A stretch of 64,000 bases of DNA from Arbacia lixula (taxonomy: Eukaryota > Echinodermata > Echinoidea > Arbacioida > Arbaciidae), in the NCBI GenBank assembly GCA_963669155.1, contig OZ022577.1, forward strand, positions 29,753,941 through 29,817,940. The letters run 5' to 3'. A program made the translations under genes and the position numbers. Under the pieces are notes generated by a model that searched no databases, had not been told where the DNA came from, and saw only the letters and a list, made by a program, of their open reading frames with translations. Numbering within the stretch: the first letter of the stretch is position 1; each line of letters begins with the position of its first letter. Of the stretch, positions 37,402 to 50,900 are shown in pieces.

Positions 37402-38724
37402 AGGTCATTATGACATATTCATCCTTATAATATACATCATAACAAATTTAGGCAGCTACGGAGATTATAATATCACCTTTTGGAATATTTTCCTTTGATT
37501 TTCGCTTTTAGAGATTTTAGATATTTACTTCATTCCAAAAGAAGCAGTAGGGGACGCAGGTCGGCTGAACTATACAATTTGTATAATATAACTGGAGACT
37601 TCTGTTTTGTTCAATTTGTATTGCCTTCCATGCGCAATTTGAGCGACCAAGGCAATATTAGAAAGAGCCCTGATCAATTTCCAATTTGAGGGAGCTCAGT
37701 GAAGCCAGTCATAGGAATTAATGTTCATCTTTTGTGTAATATGCACACAGCATTGCCTATTTTATCGTAGCTACAATCTCAGGGGACAGAAGTTTGTATC
37801 ATTAATATTGATTTCTAATGTATTGTTATTTATTGTCTCCTTCTTCAGTGTTATCCATTCTCTCCTTATTTTCGAAAACGATCTAGAGGTGTGACATAAT
37901 TATCACACATGACAACCAATGAGAACTTATCCCGTGAACAACCAACAGGACTACATGTTTTTGCACTATAAATATTTCTCACGCCGCATCTTATAGGTAA
38001 GGCTATAGTAACACCTAATTTGTGTGCATATCAAACACTATAATGAGTATTGGAGTACTTTATAAACATCCTGTATTGCACCAGATGATGACTCGTTACC
38101 ACATAGCTCCATTGCCATGGAAGAGCAATTCACACCTGTCTGTATAATTCACGCCATGTAGCGCAATACAAAGGTTGGTATCGTAAAGGACTGATAACAA
38201 GGAATGCCCCATATAAAATGGTCTGGCATCAGTGATTAAATGCCATGGAAACGGGCAAATATTGTGTCTCAAATGGTAAACAATATGACTGTTACAGATG
38301 TTTCTACCCCAATTCACACTTTGTAACCAAAAAATGATATTTATGCAGAAGCTATATCAAAATAGTATGTGACGTGACATACTGCGGATAAGTCTACAGT
38401 ATACCTTCGTCATAATTTTAATTATCATGATGATAATGATGACGATAATCTACAAATGCAAAATAGGATTCAATGTATTGTGGAAACTACAGGGGCACCC
38501 AAATTCTGGTTTGACCAATGACTGTATTAAAGCAAGATGAACCAAAAGCTCAGGGTGATTATCGGTAACATGCACATGGGAAGAGGAACAGGAAGAGGAA
38601 CGTGTCATGCAGTGTCCATTGTCAGAGAGTTACAGGAAGAGTGTTGGGAGGTGAAAAGGACGTTGTATTTTGTTTTGTGGATTTGGAAAAAGGCGTAAAG
38701 GACCGAGAACCAAAAAATCTACAG
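37402..38724. other. No recognisable gene
   Basis: AT-rich DNA with only short, unsupported frames and no clear repeats. Confidence 0.5.
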
Positions 38725-38961
38725 ACTTATCTCTGTATGAAAAAAATATCTTAATAAAAACCAGAAAAATAGCAATTTATGGAATCATACAGCACACGAT
38801 ATATGGGAGAACACCTCGCACGTGACGTCACAATATCTAAATTTTAAGAGATTATGATTTTCTGATCCTTCGACGGATTTTCATCAAACCTTCACAAACA
38901 ACATAATTTTTTCATGTTTCTGCTTTTAAACAAACTTAATTTCAGGGTGGACTGTCCCTTT
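38725..38961. mobile_element. Foldback element, family B, copy 2 (right half only)
   Basis: The segment matches the right half of the complete copy at 63256-63750, from ATGAAAAAAATATCTTAATA through GGGAGAACACCTCGCACGTG and TGACGTCAC to TTTCAGGGTGGACTGTCCCT. The left arm is missing. Confidence 0.7.
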
Positions 38962-39433
38962 CAAAAAGAGCTAAAAAACTGGCAAGATTTAAAATGACTA
39001 TACAAAGGTGAGAATTAGTACAGTGATGAGGACACCAAAAAGGACATACAGGGATCGGCCCTGAGTCTGTTTCTGCGTGTTGCTGAGTTAAACGTAATCG
39101 TTCGGGAGTGGATAGAGGGTTAATGATTGTGGTCACATGACCTGGCGTTGATGGCACATAGCGAGAAACAATGACAATCTAAGTGGCAGAAATAGCAGTA
39201 GTGAATGCGGAGAAAGGCCTGAAAGTGAACATCAAGACAATTGAAGAGTAGGTGGGCAGCAGGACAACGACAAAGCACACATTATGAACAATAGAAATGG
39301 AAAGAAGGTCTCAAAATAATTATGTGACCGAATACGTGAGAACGGAGCTGAGCGAAGAAGGGATCCTACATTGAACACTTCAGGCAATATTTGCATCAAG
39401 CAAATGGAGGGCGCTCTCTGGGTATGTATTTTG
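38962..39433. other. No recognisable gene
   Basis: Spacer between the foldback element and the 5' truncation point of the retrotransposon. Nothing supported. Confidence 0.5.
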
Positions 39434-40563
39434 TATAGATTATTTTGTATTGATTTTTCGAAGGCATTCGACACGATAGACCATGAAATTTTACTTTACA
39501 AATTAAGTCACTATGGAATCCGTGGGGGGGGGGGGGGGGGGGGGGGGGGGGCTCTTGAATGGTTTAGGGATTATCTAAAGAATAGGAAACAGTACGTTAG
39601 CATCAATAGTCATGACTCTCAACTAAAATTGATTTCGTGTGGTGTCCCCCAAGGTTCCCTGTTGGGCCCACTTTTATTTATTTTATATATTAATGACATT
39701 CAAAAATCTTCTCAGGTACTCTCTTTTATTTGTTTTGCCGACGACACAAATTTATTTTTTTCACATAACAATCCCATTTACTCGCTGATACAATGAATAA
39801 TGAATTACGACTAGTCCAGACTTGGATCCACGCAAACAAATTATCTCTTAACATTGAAAAAACCAACTACATGATCTTTAGTAATTCTTTGAATGCCCTC
39901 CCCGCTCCTCTTAAAATTAGCGACACTAATCTTCAACAGGTCGATAGTACTAAATTTTTAGGCTTACATATTGATAATGACTTATCTTGGAAAACCCACA
40001 TTAATTATCTTAGTAAAATTTTGTCCAGAAACACCGGAATTCTCAATAAACTCAAACACTTTTTTCCTAGCCGCATTTTACAAAACATATTCTCAACTTT
40101 AATTTCGCCATATCTTAACTATGGGATTCTTGCATGGGGGAATGCTTCAAAATTTTTACTGGACTCTCTTTTTCTTATTCAAAAACGTGCTATTAGAATT
40201 GTAAATAATGCTGGCTATTTGTCCCACACAAATGACCTTTTTGCAAGCAATAAAATCTTGAAAATAATAGACTTATTTTACTACAATGTCGGTATATTTA
40301 TGTTCAAATTTTCGAATGGGGAACTTCCAGATGTTTTCTCGCACATGTTTACAAGAAACGATGCTATTCATAATTATCAAACTCGACAGCGCGACGCTTT
40401 TCACCTTCCACGTACTCGAACAATCTTTGCAAAGAAAACAATCATGTTTACAGGGCCAATGTTTTGGAATAACCTTCCCCACGAACTTACTCGCTGCATA
40501 AAAATATCTTCATTCAAGTTCAATTTAAAGAAACATTTGTTATGTTCATATACCACGCAATAA
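39434..40563 (+). pseudogene. Reverse transcriptase, C-terminal part, frameshifted
   Basis: The reading frame shows the palm motifs of a non-LTR reverse transcriptase in order: [18 protein letters not shown], then [20 protein letters not shown], the catalytic FADDTNLFF (39737-39763), and after a single-base frame break near 39790 the thumb-like ANKLSLNIEKTNYMIF and KFLGLHID. The C-terminal part carries the FWNNLPHEL and FKFNLKKHL motifs common in CR1-like proteins, ending TAA at 40561-40563. N-terminal fingers and any endonuclease are missing. A G28 run at 39524-39551 inserts nine Gly codons between GIR and ALEWF. It cannot make active enzyme because of the truncation and frame break. Confidence 0.9.
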
Positions 40564-40636
40564 TTTCTTTTAGCCTTTACTCTTATTTTTTGTTCACCAC
40601 TCACGCTCCGACAGGGACGCTGCCCGGCACCTTGGT

Positions 40637-40725
40637 CCGAGCAACCTGCCGAGCTCTTGGAAAAAAAACAAACTGATACTCTTTAGAATTACTAGTTAAT
40701 TTCCTTGAGCTCGGCGGGTGCTCGG
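40637..40725 (+). other. Stem-loop in the retrotransposon 3' UTR
   Basis: CCGAGCAACCTGCCGAGCTC at 40637 pairs with GAGCTCGGCGGGTGCTCGG at 40707, leaving an AT-rich loop of about 42 nt. Structured 3' ends are used by several non-LTR enzymes to recognise their own RNA; that role is inferred here. Confidence 0.6.
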
Positions 40726-41338
40726 CCACGTGGCATGGTTAGGCGTCCTTGCCGGAATGTACATGTAATGTGATTTGCATATATTATAATGAATCCATCT
40801 TATGAATGATGTATTCGTATACATATTTATACTTATCCATACATATTCAATACTGAGTCAACAGTCGAATTGCCTTCGTAGAAGCTTGAGCACTATCGTA
40901 TTTCATCCTGACTTCTCCTGATTTGTTTGATTTTGTTTGTCTGTTCCTCGCTCGCACATTTTTCTGTTGTATTGCTGAATTAATCGTACGCCTTTTGATT
41001 TTTGATTTTTGTTCTCGATTTGTTTTCATGTTGTTTCTTGAGTTGTTTATGATTTCTTTTGTTCATTTCTTTGGTCAATTTGTTTATCCGTACTCCGAAG
41101 TGTTCTTTTAATCCACATTATTTTGGGGTCTATACGATTTACAAGCTTGCTTTAAATAGGCCCCATTCATATTTCTTTACCTATATCCACTGTATGTTTG
41201 ATATTGACCATTATGTAATATTTTGCATCATTATACTAGTTTTGTTTATGTCAAAGACTGACTATGCTGATGTATTATTGCTTTTATTTTACATGTATTG
41301 AACAGAAATATGAATAAAATTGAAATTGAAATTGAAAC

Positions 41339-41800
41339 GCGTGACAAAGAAGCAAGAAAGGATACTGGAAGTGACAGAGATGTGGATGCTGACTAGGGAA
41401 ACCCACAAAGACATGAAAAGCAATGATGACAACAGGAGAGAAAGCCGATCCGATTGAGATGGCATAGATTTCTTACTTAACTAAAGAAGGAAACACAACC
41501 AAGAAAGTTATGATACAAGGCGTGAAGCAATGGAAGGAGGTAGAGATGAGGAAAGGGAGAAATAGGTGAAGATCGAAAGAAAACATACAGAGAGACAAAA
41601 AGGGACTGCAAGCGAGGACACATAATAGGGCGGTTTTGAGACAAATGATTGAGGCAGCTGACCCTGAGTAATCAGGAAGGGTTAAAGGAATACATGTGGA
41701 AGTCATGCCATGAAGTGCATGCAATATGTTGATGGTAATAATAAATCTGTGGAGTGGACTGAAAGAACAGGCAAGCTTTTTGGCTCTAGCTCTGCGCGTT
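41339..41800. other. Intergenic DNA upstream of hnRNP L
   Basis: No gene or repeat is recognisable. It lies between the retrotransposon tail and the promoter-proximal region. Confidence 0.5.
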
Positions 41801-41886
41801 GATGGCTTTAGCGCCATCTTGTGTTGAGAGTAGAAAAGCTTGTCCGCGCATGCGTATTGATCACACACGCACACGCGAAGATCAAA
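41801..41886 (+). promoter_or_regulatory. hnRNP L promoter-proximal / 5' UTR region with YY1-like and NRF1-like sites
   Basis: GCGCCATCTTG at 41811-41821 is, on the minus strand, CAAGATGGCGC, the YY1 recognition pattern. GCGCATGCGT at 41846-41855 fits the palindromic NRF1 pattern. Both are hallmarks of TATA-less housekeeping promoters and often lie close to the transcription start. No TATA box is visible. An in-frame stop (TAG, 41809-41811) precedes the coding ATG at 41887. Confidence 0.55.
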
Positions 41887-41973
41887 ATGGAGGCTTATCA
41901 AAACTACGAAGGACATGCTACAAAGCGTCAAAGGACAGATGTCGGGAGCCGAGGCATCCAATCTGGGGCAAGG
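41887..41973 (+). CDS. HNRNPL: hnRNP L exon 1
   Basis: It encodes residues 1-29, beginning MEAYQNYEG and including the basic ATKRQRTD patch. It ends in phase 0 before GTAACA. Intron 1 (41974-43328) contains a small hairpin near 43016-43047 but no other recognised feature. Confidence 0.85.
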
Positions 41974-44900
41974 GTAACATATATATTATGTGTGGTGTGG
42001 TGTCCTGTGAAAATTTTGTCAACATTTCAAACTCTTTCCTCAAAAAGAACGACAAGTTTGTGTGCTTGATGTGTGGGTCGTGTGGCGTGCGAGAAGATGG
42101 ATCTGCATCTGCAGTGCAGACAGTGTATGCGCATATGCGTGCATTCATGCTGACTGCAAACAGTGCAAGTGCAATAACATACATGCGTACAAGTATGATG
42201 CAGGTGCCTCAAACCGGCCCCCTTGTTTTCTTTTGAATTGTTCATATCAAAATAAACAGGTATACAAATGAATTTTCACTCATAAATCAGCAAAATAGAG
42301 CTCTGTAAAAAAAATTTTTGGATTGAAGATTATTGATAAACTTTCGGAGAAATTGTGCTTCGAATATCGCTCGCTAAAACGTCGCACATTCATGACATTC
42401 ACATCACTGGACACTGAACCTTGAAACGGGCCCCTACCATTAGTACCAATAATGTGCAATATCTCCACCAATCTGATGAGTACACGGCCGACATTTCACC
42501 AGTATTGCGTCTCAATCATGCTTGTTCCACTGCAGTGAAAAATTGATGTGAAAGTTTCGGCGATCGGCAAGAATATCACAAAAAGTACGAACACAAGTTG
42601 AAAAACAGAGATATATTGATTGAGAATGTGCAATTGTCGAATATGTGCACATTTTGTCTAATTTTTCTTCTGGAAATCATGCATTTTGTTATCTAATGCG
42701 TAAGTACAAAATATAATTGTGCATCCACCCTTTGACAACACGCACTGAGCAGAAATATGTGTCATGTGCATTATGTGTGGGCCGGTTTGTGTACCACTCA
42801 CTATACATGTGATCAAGATCATGGTGATGGAGATGGAATATAACAACTCAAAATGTAGATCAACATTTATCCGTCGTGGCTGATGTATATTTCAAGTGTA
42901 TTTTTGCATATTAAAGCTTGGCAAAGATGTACCATACAAGATAATTGTGAATGTTGAACCTCGAAAATATCTTTGGGAAACTGAGTCTGGGTTGTTTTTG
43001 TAGCCCTACGAAGAGGAACCCCACGCCATAGGCATAGGTGTGGGGTTGTACGTCGAGTTATTTGAAAAATATTGGAAAGTCTTTTAGGAAAATGGCTGGG
43101 TAGAAATCACAAAAATACCAAGTAGACTCTAAGTATAATCCTTTAACCAGCATGATGGACATTTTTTTATGTCTTGTTAAAGATGCTTTCTGTGTCGAAA
43201 TCAGTGATTTAGATGGGTCAGGTAGTTCATGTAGGCCTATATTTTTTTGTGTTAACTTTTTGAAAATTTCTTTTGTTATTATGACATGTTCCTGTTAATT
43301 AAATGTTCATTTACACGCCATCCTGCAGGACTGCTTTGAGGAGCAACATAAGCCTCTGGCATCGCGTGTCGTCCATGTCAGTAACCTCTCAGAAAACGTC
43401 AGTGATGCAGATTTGGTGGAAGCCATGCAGCCATTTGGACCCATCAGGTAAACAATTTGTCATATATGCAATGATCTTCTGTACAAATGTCGATGCATGA
43501 TCGACTCATGATACTTAAGAGCTTTATGTGTATGGTGTTTTGTGCTTAACCTATCCAGCTTTACCGTTAAATGTAATTTTTTGTTCTGCATTCTGTTACA
43601 TTTGTTCTGGGCTGTGGTTGCTCAAAGAGTTGTGTCCTGTAACATGTGTTTAAACATTATCTCCTCTTTCTTTGTCACAGCCACGTGCACAGGATTCAGA
43701 AGGGACAAGCTCTGGTTGAATTTGAGGACATGAAGAGTTCCAAGAGTTGCGTTGAATTCACTCAAGTAAGTATTGAGATATTTTCTCTCTCTAGTAATGG
43801 GTGGGGAATGAATGGGTCAGTGCATCTCATGGTTATGAGATTTTTTCCCCTCTGCATTTTCTATACACATTTGTACCTCTTGAAGATAATTTTTAACTAC
43901 ATAACAAGCACTTTGTGACAAAATTAAAAGTTCATCAGCGAAAGCTGAAATGTATGTACTGTATGTTAAGGAATATGCATGATCTTTTGTCAAATCCAGG
44001 TGGACATGACGCAATTATGCATCATATTGTTATGAGCAACTGCCAGTCATGAATATTGAGTGGTGGCATCAAACCTTGTTCAAAGGGATGGATATCCATT
44101 TCTTTAAACATCCTTGATAAAACCCATTGCTGCCTAGCTTGAAGTCATGATTTCATATGCTGTTTTTGTAGCGAATGAAAAAGAAGAGTGTTATTGTCTG
44201 CCTTGTTCTCCTCGAAGGCTCATCAGGACAATATCATCAATGTCGGAGGAAAGCCAGCCTTCTTTGACTATTCCAACAGTGCACGCATCATCAGGCCAGG
44301 GTGAGAATCTGATTTTTCTTTCTAGATTTATGAGTGGTGTATTTGGAAGATTGTTTGAGCAAAAGATTATGCTGTAAATCAGTTGGTCTTTGAGTACAGA
44401 TTTTGATGAGAAGCATTCACTTAGTCTCAGTTGTTTTTACCGGTAATTCATACCTGTTATGTGATTTATTGATTTGAAACGACTGTACATTACTATATTC
44501 TGAGTATCAGGACATAGGTATTCAGTATATTTTTATTAATAAACTGCTAGTTTATAATCTTTATTGTTATCAAGGGAATATTGATAGACAGCTGGTTCCT
44601 GAAGAAGGGTTTACTGTGATTTCTCCCTGTTTATGATCAATTTTATGTGTTTTTATCTTGGCAGAGAAAATGATGAGCAACCAAACAACGTTCTCCTTAT
44701 TACTGTGGTCAGACCAAAGTACAGGATCACTACTGTAAGTACCATGTGAAAGCATTGCCATCTAAGACTGACATTTTACAAAACAACTACATGTATTTTT
44801 CATACATACATGGCTCGTGCTAGGATTGCTTTTTTTATGCATGGTAAAATGGTGCCATTGTCACAGAAAAAGCTAGTTTACTTATGCTCTTTTGTGATAT

Positions 44901-47900
44901 CCAGTTAAAAAAAATGTGCACATCATGATCATAATACTGGATATCAACAATTGCTGGACTACTGCATGCATATGTTGTGTGCAGCATGTTAGAGTTTACA
45001 AGGAAACATTTGCTGTTTTAAAGCTCTGTGTAATTTTTATCTCTCCACTAGTAAGTCTAGGCATACCAACCTGTTCAATTTCTAATGCAGGTTGATGTTG
45101 TGCATTTTTTGTGAAAGAAAGCTTTTTAAGAGAGGTAATTGCCATAGCTCACTTTGTGAAAGTGATTCAAACAAAAACTCCTTGCAAGAGATTTTTTTTC
45201 TATGCAAAGATCACAAATATATTTGAGTTATCAGGTCAATACATATATTAATGTTCTGATCTTGTTCCATTTGAATCGTTCTTATAGGATGTCATTCACA
45301 CCATCTGCAAGAATTATGGAAATGTTCTGCGGATCGTCATCTTCAAGAAAAATGGAGTCCAAGCCATGGTGGAATATCCTTTACTACATCGTTTGTCAAA
45401 AAGGAGAGGAAACAAACTGAGTGCAGTTGTTTATGAAGTTTAGTGAGCAATATCTTTAGTTAAAATCAATTTGCACACACCATAATGTATCCAAGGGATG
45501 AAATGCTGCATTTTGGCTTAAAATATTGATGGATTCTGTCCTCTTTGCCAAAATTAGTTCAGAAAAAGGAATGGTAAGCAATAATTATTTATTAGTGTGC
45601 ATCATTTACAGCATTTATTATTTACTCGATTCAAACAATTCTAACAAGTAGTACATGTACTTGACAAGTATTTATATGTCTCCACCACAAAGTGTGTGAA
45701 GGCATATAAAGCTAACAAGAGGTAGAAGTATTTTTCTTGACTGCGTGACAGTCACGTTGTCCTATGCTTGTTATATCCATGCTACTGTAGCTTCTGGTAT
45801 GTACACGATGACTTTATAATAAACATTTTACAGACATTTGTTACTCTTTTCCAAAGAAAATGTATGACAAAACTGAATTCGATTTTGGATCAAATAATTC
45901 TTATGAGGAATAGTTCTCTAGATTGAAATGTATGTATTGTCTTTAACCGAGTCACACATTTGACAGCATTGCGCATGCTGATGCTGCTAAGCAGAATCTG
46001 CACAACTGTGACATCTATGCTGGATGCTGCACTCTCAAGATTGACTTTGCCAGGGTAAGTGAAGGAGCTCATCCTTAGGAGGAATATGAGTGAGAAGTTG
46101 ACTGGGTGACATGATGCTCTCTTGGCTGGGGGGTTTAAGAAACAAGGTAATATAATGTTTAATTGATATAAGATGGAAATGATGTTACAAATCTGGGGCC
46201 ATATTCATGCAACCTTACCAAGACTACTGTAGTTTGTTACAAAAGTGCATTCAGCTACATGCATTTTAGTAGCCAACTAGGCAAGTTAAGTTTGGCCACA
46301 GATGTTCAAAGTAGAAAATTAAACCAAACATTATGCCATCAGGTGTAAAACATGGTTACATGCTAGTATCCAGCTCTCTTCTTGTTCTTTTTAGCTCTCT
46401 GCTCAAATATTTACCCCATGCACTTATTAATTGGATTAAATGTAATAGATTGGATTAAATATGTATTTGTAAAGATTTTTAGTTGTGAAGGATATCATAG
46501 AAAATTAATATTCCATGGTTTTATTTTATCCAGCCGAAGACTCTGACAGTGTACAAGAATGATGCTGAGACATGCGACTATACCAACCCAGGTTTGAATG
46601 CAGGTAAGAATATGGCCGCTTTCTATCCAATGTTCTTCTCTCCATTTCCCCCAAATGATAATGATAGAAATAATTCAGATACTCTGCTACACTGCAAATG
46701 AAGTAATTTCATTTGAGTATGGTGTGACATTACAAGTATCATACTTGCATTTATTGGTGACTTGGACAAATTTGATGAAAGAATTTAAATGCAGTGGAGT
46801 TAGAAATTGACACAAAATCTTTATACATGTTTCAATGGAATGTCGGCAGAATTGAATTTCGATATATATTTTGTATTGGCTTTAAACCAAATTGTATTTT
46901 CTTTTTGTGTCTGTTGCATGTTAAACAAAGCAATTATTTCATGAATTATGTTTACCTTGTGTGCTTCTTATCAAGCCAAGATTCTCACAATTTTCCTACA
47001 TTTTGGTCTCTGGAGATATGCATACAGTTCTTGTAAACATTGATTACACATTGTTTTGTACAGATCTCCATGTACATTCTGTGTTCACTTCACTAATACA
47101 GTGCACAATACCGGTACAGTCTTTTGTGATTTAATATTTTCACATGACATATATTACTAGTACATTACGTAGGCAAGAAGGAGGACAAATTAATATATGG
47201 AACACTGTGCATGAGACAAATGTTATGTAATTTGTTAAACTCGTATTGTCTTGAAATAATGATCTCCAGTACCATAGGTGTGTGACTAAAGACAATTCTT
47301 GCACAGTGATATTCTGCACAAATGCTTTGTACACATAGCCAGCTGTTTATTAATATTCTACATGAAATGTGTACTTGCACTTCTTTTTTTTTCATGGAAA
47401 TGTACATGTGCTTTACATTGTGTTTTGTGAATAGATTTGAACATACATGTAAATGTACACAGTTTATGACATTGTAACACTTGTACATAGTTTGTAGGTT
47501 GCACATACATAGTATACGTAGTTGGACATTTACAATTCAACCATTTTATACAGGTCCTGAGCTGTGCCTCAGATAATGTATCCATGTTAGCAAGTTAACA
47601 TGGACATTCCATATTGTCTTCACTTTTTATGTAAGTTTAGAGAACATTGGACATATTTTCATGTATTACAGTTTGATGACATATACATGTACAAGTAGTA
47701 TCGACCATAGAGAACATATGCTGCGTGTTAACAAATATAAAGAAGACATAATATATTTCTGCATAAATGAACATTTCTGAATATTCCTTTATATTTTCAC
47801 ACTTAGATTTGATGTATGGTCAATACTGCATTGATTGAAGCAATGTACATGTAATGTTCATGCTCTTTTCAAACATAAATCGGTTTAGCTGCTCGTTCAA

Positions 47901-50900
47901 ATGAAGAAGATTCCATTCTGAAGATGAGCTAAGCCAATAGAATATCTTACAAAAAAAATATTACATAATCAGTAGCTTGTATTGCACGGTAGTGTTGTAT
48001 TGTTTGGACCTTTCTAGACAATTTTTGAAAAGAAGCCATGATTGTTTGACTTCATTGTGGTATTAGTAGATACATGTATGACATTGTGCACAAAAGGTAC
48101 ATTGAATGCAAATTTCAACATGGTATTGTCAATTGTATTACCTTCATAAACTGAACATGTATTTACAGGGTTATGTTGGGAATTACAACTGTACAATATA
48201 TTGGTGTGATAATAACATGAAAATGTTTTCCTTGTCAGTACACACAGATTGTGTTGATGAGATCCAGTAAGCTACATTTTACACTGCAATATATGTAAGT
48301 CTATTGAAATGTATTGCTTTCTGCATTTGTACCTGTACATGTAAGTATACAGAAATGTTACATGCAATTGGGAAGTATATAAAACAGCCATTACAAATCA
48401 AAAGAACAGTGAGAACCCCCAAATCATGCAAATTTTGCTGTTCAAACGATTTGTTTCACAAGTGTTAGAAAAATGCAAACTTCATGATGAATATTGTTTA
48501 CATTTTATTGATATTTCTGTTTCAGTTATACAAAAAGATGCTGTCTATCCTTACCACTTTCCATAAATGACTTATTAAACCTCACATAACTTGTGTGTTA
48601 TTCCTCAACACGTATATGGGATGTATGAATATTGGTTTCAATTAGTGACCATAATGCAAGAAGAACTACATTTAGAAAATGTAGGGACATTCATAAGTTT
48701 GCTTTTCTTGCTCCAATATCACACATTATTGTCAAGGTACATGTATTTGAATATACGATATATATTTTTTAAAAAATGGCAACAGAAAGTGCTAACACAG
48801 TGAATATTTCGCATGTGTGTCTTTCGTGTCAGGAATATTTGTGTTCATGCACAATTATTAGCTATCAATTTTACAGAGACCGTTGAAAGAGGGAAGGATG
48901 TATTATTCACACAGAAGACATATTACACAACTATTTTATGTGCATGTAAACGTTTCTAGAAATTCTTTCACCCAAGTTTCAAACAACCACGCAAATAACA
49001 TACCTTGATTCATTTGCAATGGCTGTTTTCTAAAGCTGGTGCGTGTTAATGCCAGTTTTCACAAATATTTAGAGTTGTTCATAATGAGCAAATGACATAC
49101 CATGTACAGTGTATTGAACATGTATTGTACCTTATCAAGCTGAACTTCAGTGTATGGTTTCAATGGGACAGTATATGATACTCAAAGAATATAAAGCATT
49201 GCATTATATGGTACAGTTTACATTGTTGTGTAGTTTTTCTACATTTTACATGTACATCTTCTGGAACTTGTATTGTTTACAGTTAGTTCATCCCTTTTGC
49301 CTTCAAAGAACATAAACATGTAGTTGGCAAAGAAACATTTTGTCCAGTATTAAAACACATACTTTGTTTATTTTGTAAGATGGACATACCAGGAGGGCGT
49401 TTCATGAACATTTTTCATCTGACAAGCTGTCTTTTTCCGACAGTTACCATAGTAACAGTCAGAGGCTAGTGCCCTTCAGCAAATGAAAACCAAGGATTTC
49501 ACTGAAGTTGTCGGCACTGACCATTTGGTCAGTGCTGACAACGTTCATGAAATGCCCTCCAGGGTTCATGTATATTTGGTTGCTATACATGAACATACAT
49601 GTAATTTTCACTGTCAATGCAATCAGAATATTATTACAGTACATTGTTAGTATTTTAAGTAACTCCTAAAATAACAAATATGGGTTGTGAATTCTAATTG
49701 CACTTGGGACATTAACACCATATACCAAGAGCGCATTCCACTGCATGGAACACGAGACGAGACAGCGAATGACAGAAATTGTTTACACAGAATATCTGAT
49801 GCAATACGAACATGCCGGGCAAACTGCAAAGACACTCCAGAGAGATCCCATATTCATTTGACGTCTCCCCGAACAACACCTCAAATACACAGACACAAGA
49901 AATGAAAGAAATAGAATGATGAAGTACGGTACCTCGTGTTCAACAGGCTAACCAGCGCTGCACGCACCGGTCATCGGTCTGGCGCGGGACCTCGTCTAAT
50001 GCGATTTCACCGCAGTGATCAACTGATCATGCAACGAGTGTAGAAGAGTTGCTTGCTTCACTCAGCCGCTGTCGCTGCTGCGGATAAAAACTATAAATGC
50101 AACGGAAGGTAATATTGTACCAGTGAGAGAGAGAGAGGTTCCAGTGTATTTAAATGCAGGTTGGCTCAAGGACTTGGCATGTAGTTGACTTATATACAAT
50201 GTACCTTTGTTAGCTCTGTAGAATGTGATATATCAGGCACTCATGTACATGTGTCTGTGTCCATTGGATACTGTAGTGTGCTCTCATTTCTTTTTGTTGG
50301 TGGTGCTGTATGTCAGGAGTTTCCAGATTGGTCTTTCAGAGATATGTACTGTGCAGCAGTTCTCCACTCTGTTATCTTCTGTTAAGCTAAATTTCCTATG
50401 TTTTGAAGATGTCACCTGGGTAGTCTGTACTTGTATTGTTTGTAAGAAAAGCTGTACACATACATCATGAGTTTGTTTTAAGGACTGTTTGGCATATATG
50501 AAGATATATTTTTAGCTAAAATGTCTTCATCATGATCTTTAAGTTAGGGTAAGTAGGTCTACAAATTGACTTAAAAATATGTAAGTTTAACAAATGAATG
50601 GGTAACTTTCATGTGCTGCTTTTCCAACTAAGGTATGATGTGTGCTGCCCACATCGATCGATCGATTGTATCACATTGATTATGATTACAGTTTCATATT
50701 AACCAGTATTTGTTCAAAGGTTAGTGATCACATTGTGCTTGCTTTAATGAAGTATAGACCTTGAATGAAACTTTTCTGACGTTGGCTAGAAGTTATTCCA
50801 GCAGAAGTCACATGACTTTTGAGAAATGCGAGCATGGTCTACATGTATGAACATGTATGCACAAAGACAGTGACCAATAACTTCAGTGGCTTTAGACAAC

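Larger units (their letters stand above)
39434..41338 (+). mobile_element. 5'-truncated non-LTR retrotransposon (CR1/Jockey-like)
   Basis: The element starts abruptly inside the reverse transcriptase domain, carries the rest of the pol ORF to 40563, a 3' UTR with a strong stem-loop (40637-40725), AATAAA at 41313-41318 and a tail of repeated ATTGAA units ending near 41338. The 5' truncation and short-repeat tail are what target-primed reverse transcription by CR1-like elements leaves behind. I saw no clear target-site duplication. Insertion lies about 0.5 kb upstream of the hnRNP L start codon, in the same orientation. Confidence 0.85.

Noticed and set aside
41821..41886. Upstream GTG at 41821 as the hnRNP L start
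   Set aside because: The first in-frame ATG with good context is 41887; there is no reason to use a GTG in a nuclear animal gene.
45360..45460. Reading exon 6 straight on into a longer exon
   Set aside because: It gives 22 unrelated codons and a stop, while the AT-AC splice restores the conserved RRM2 strand.
45958..45966. TTTGACAG as a normal AG acceptor for exon 7
   Set aside because: It would remove the conserved FDS after VE, and the donor of that intron is not GT.
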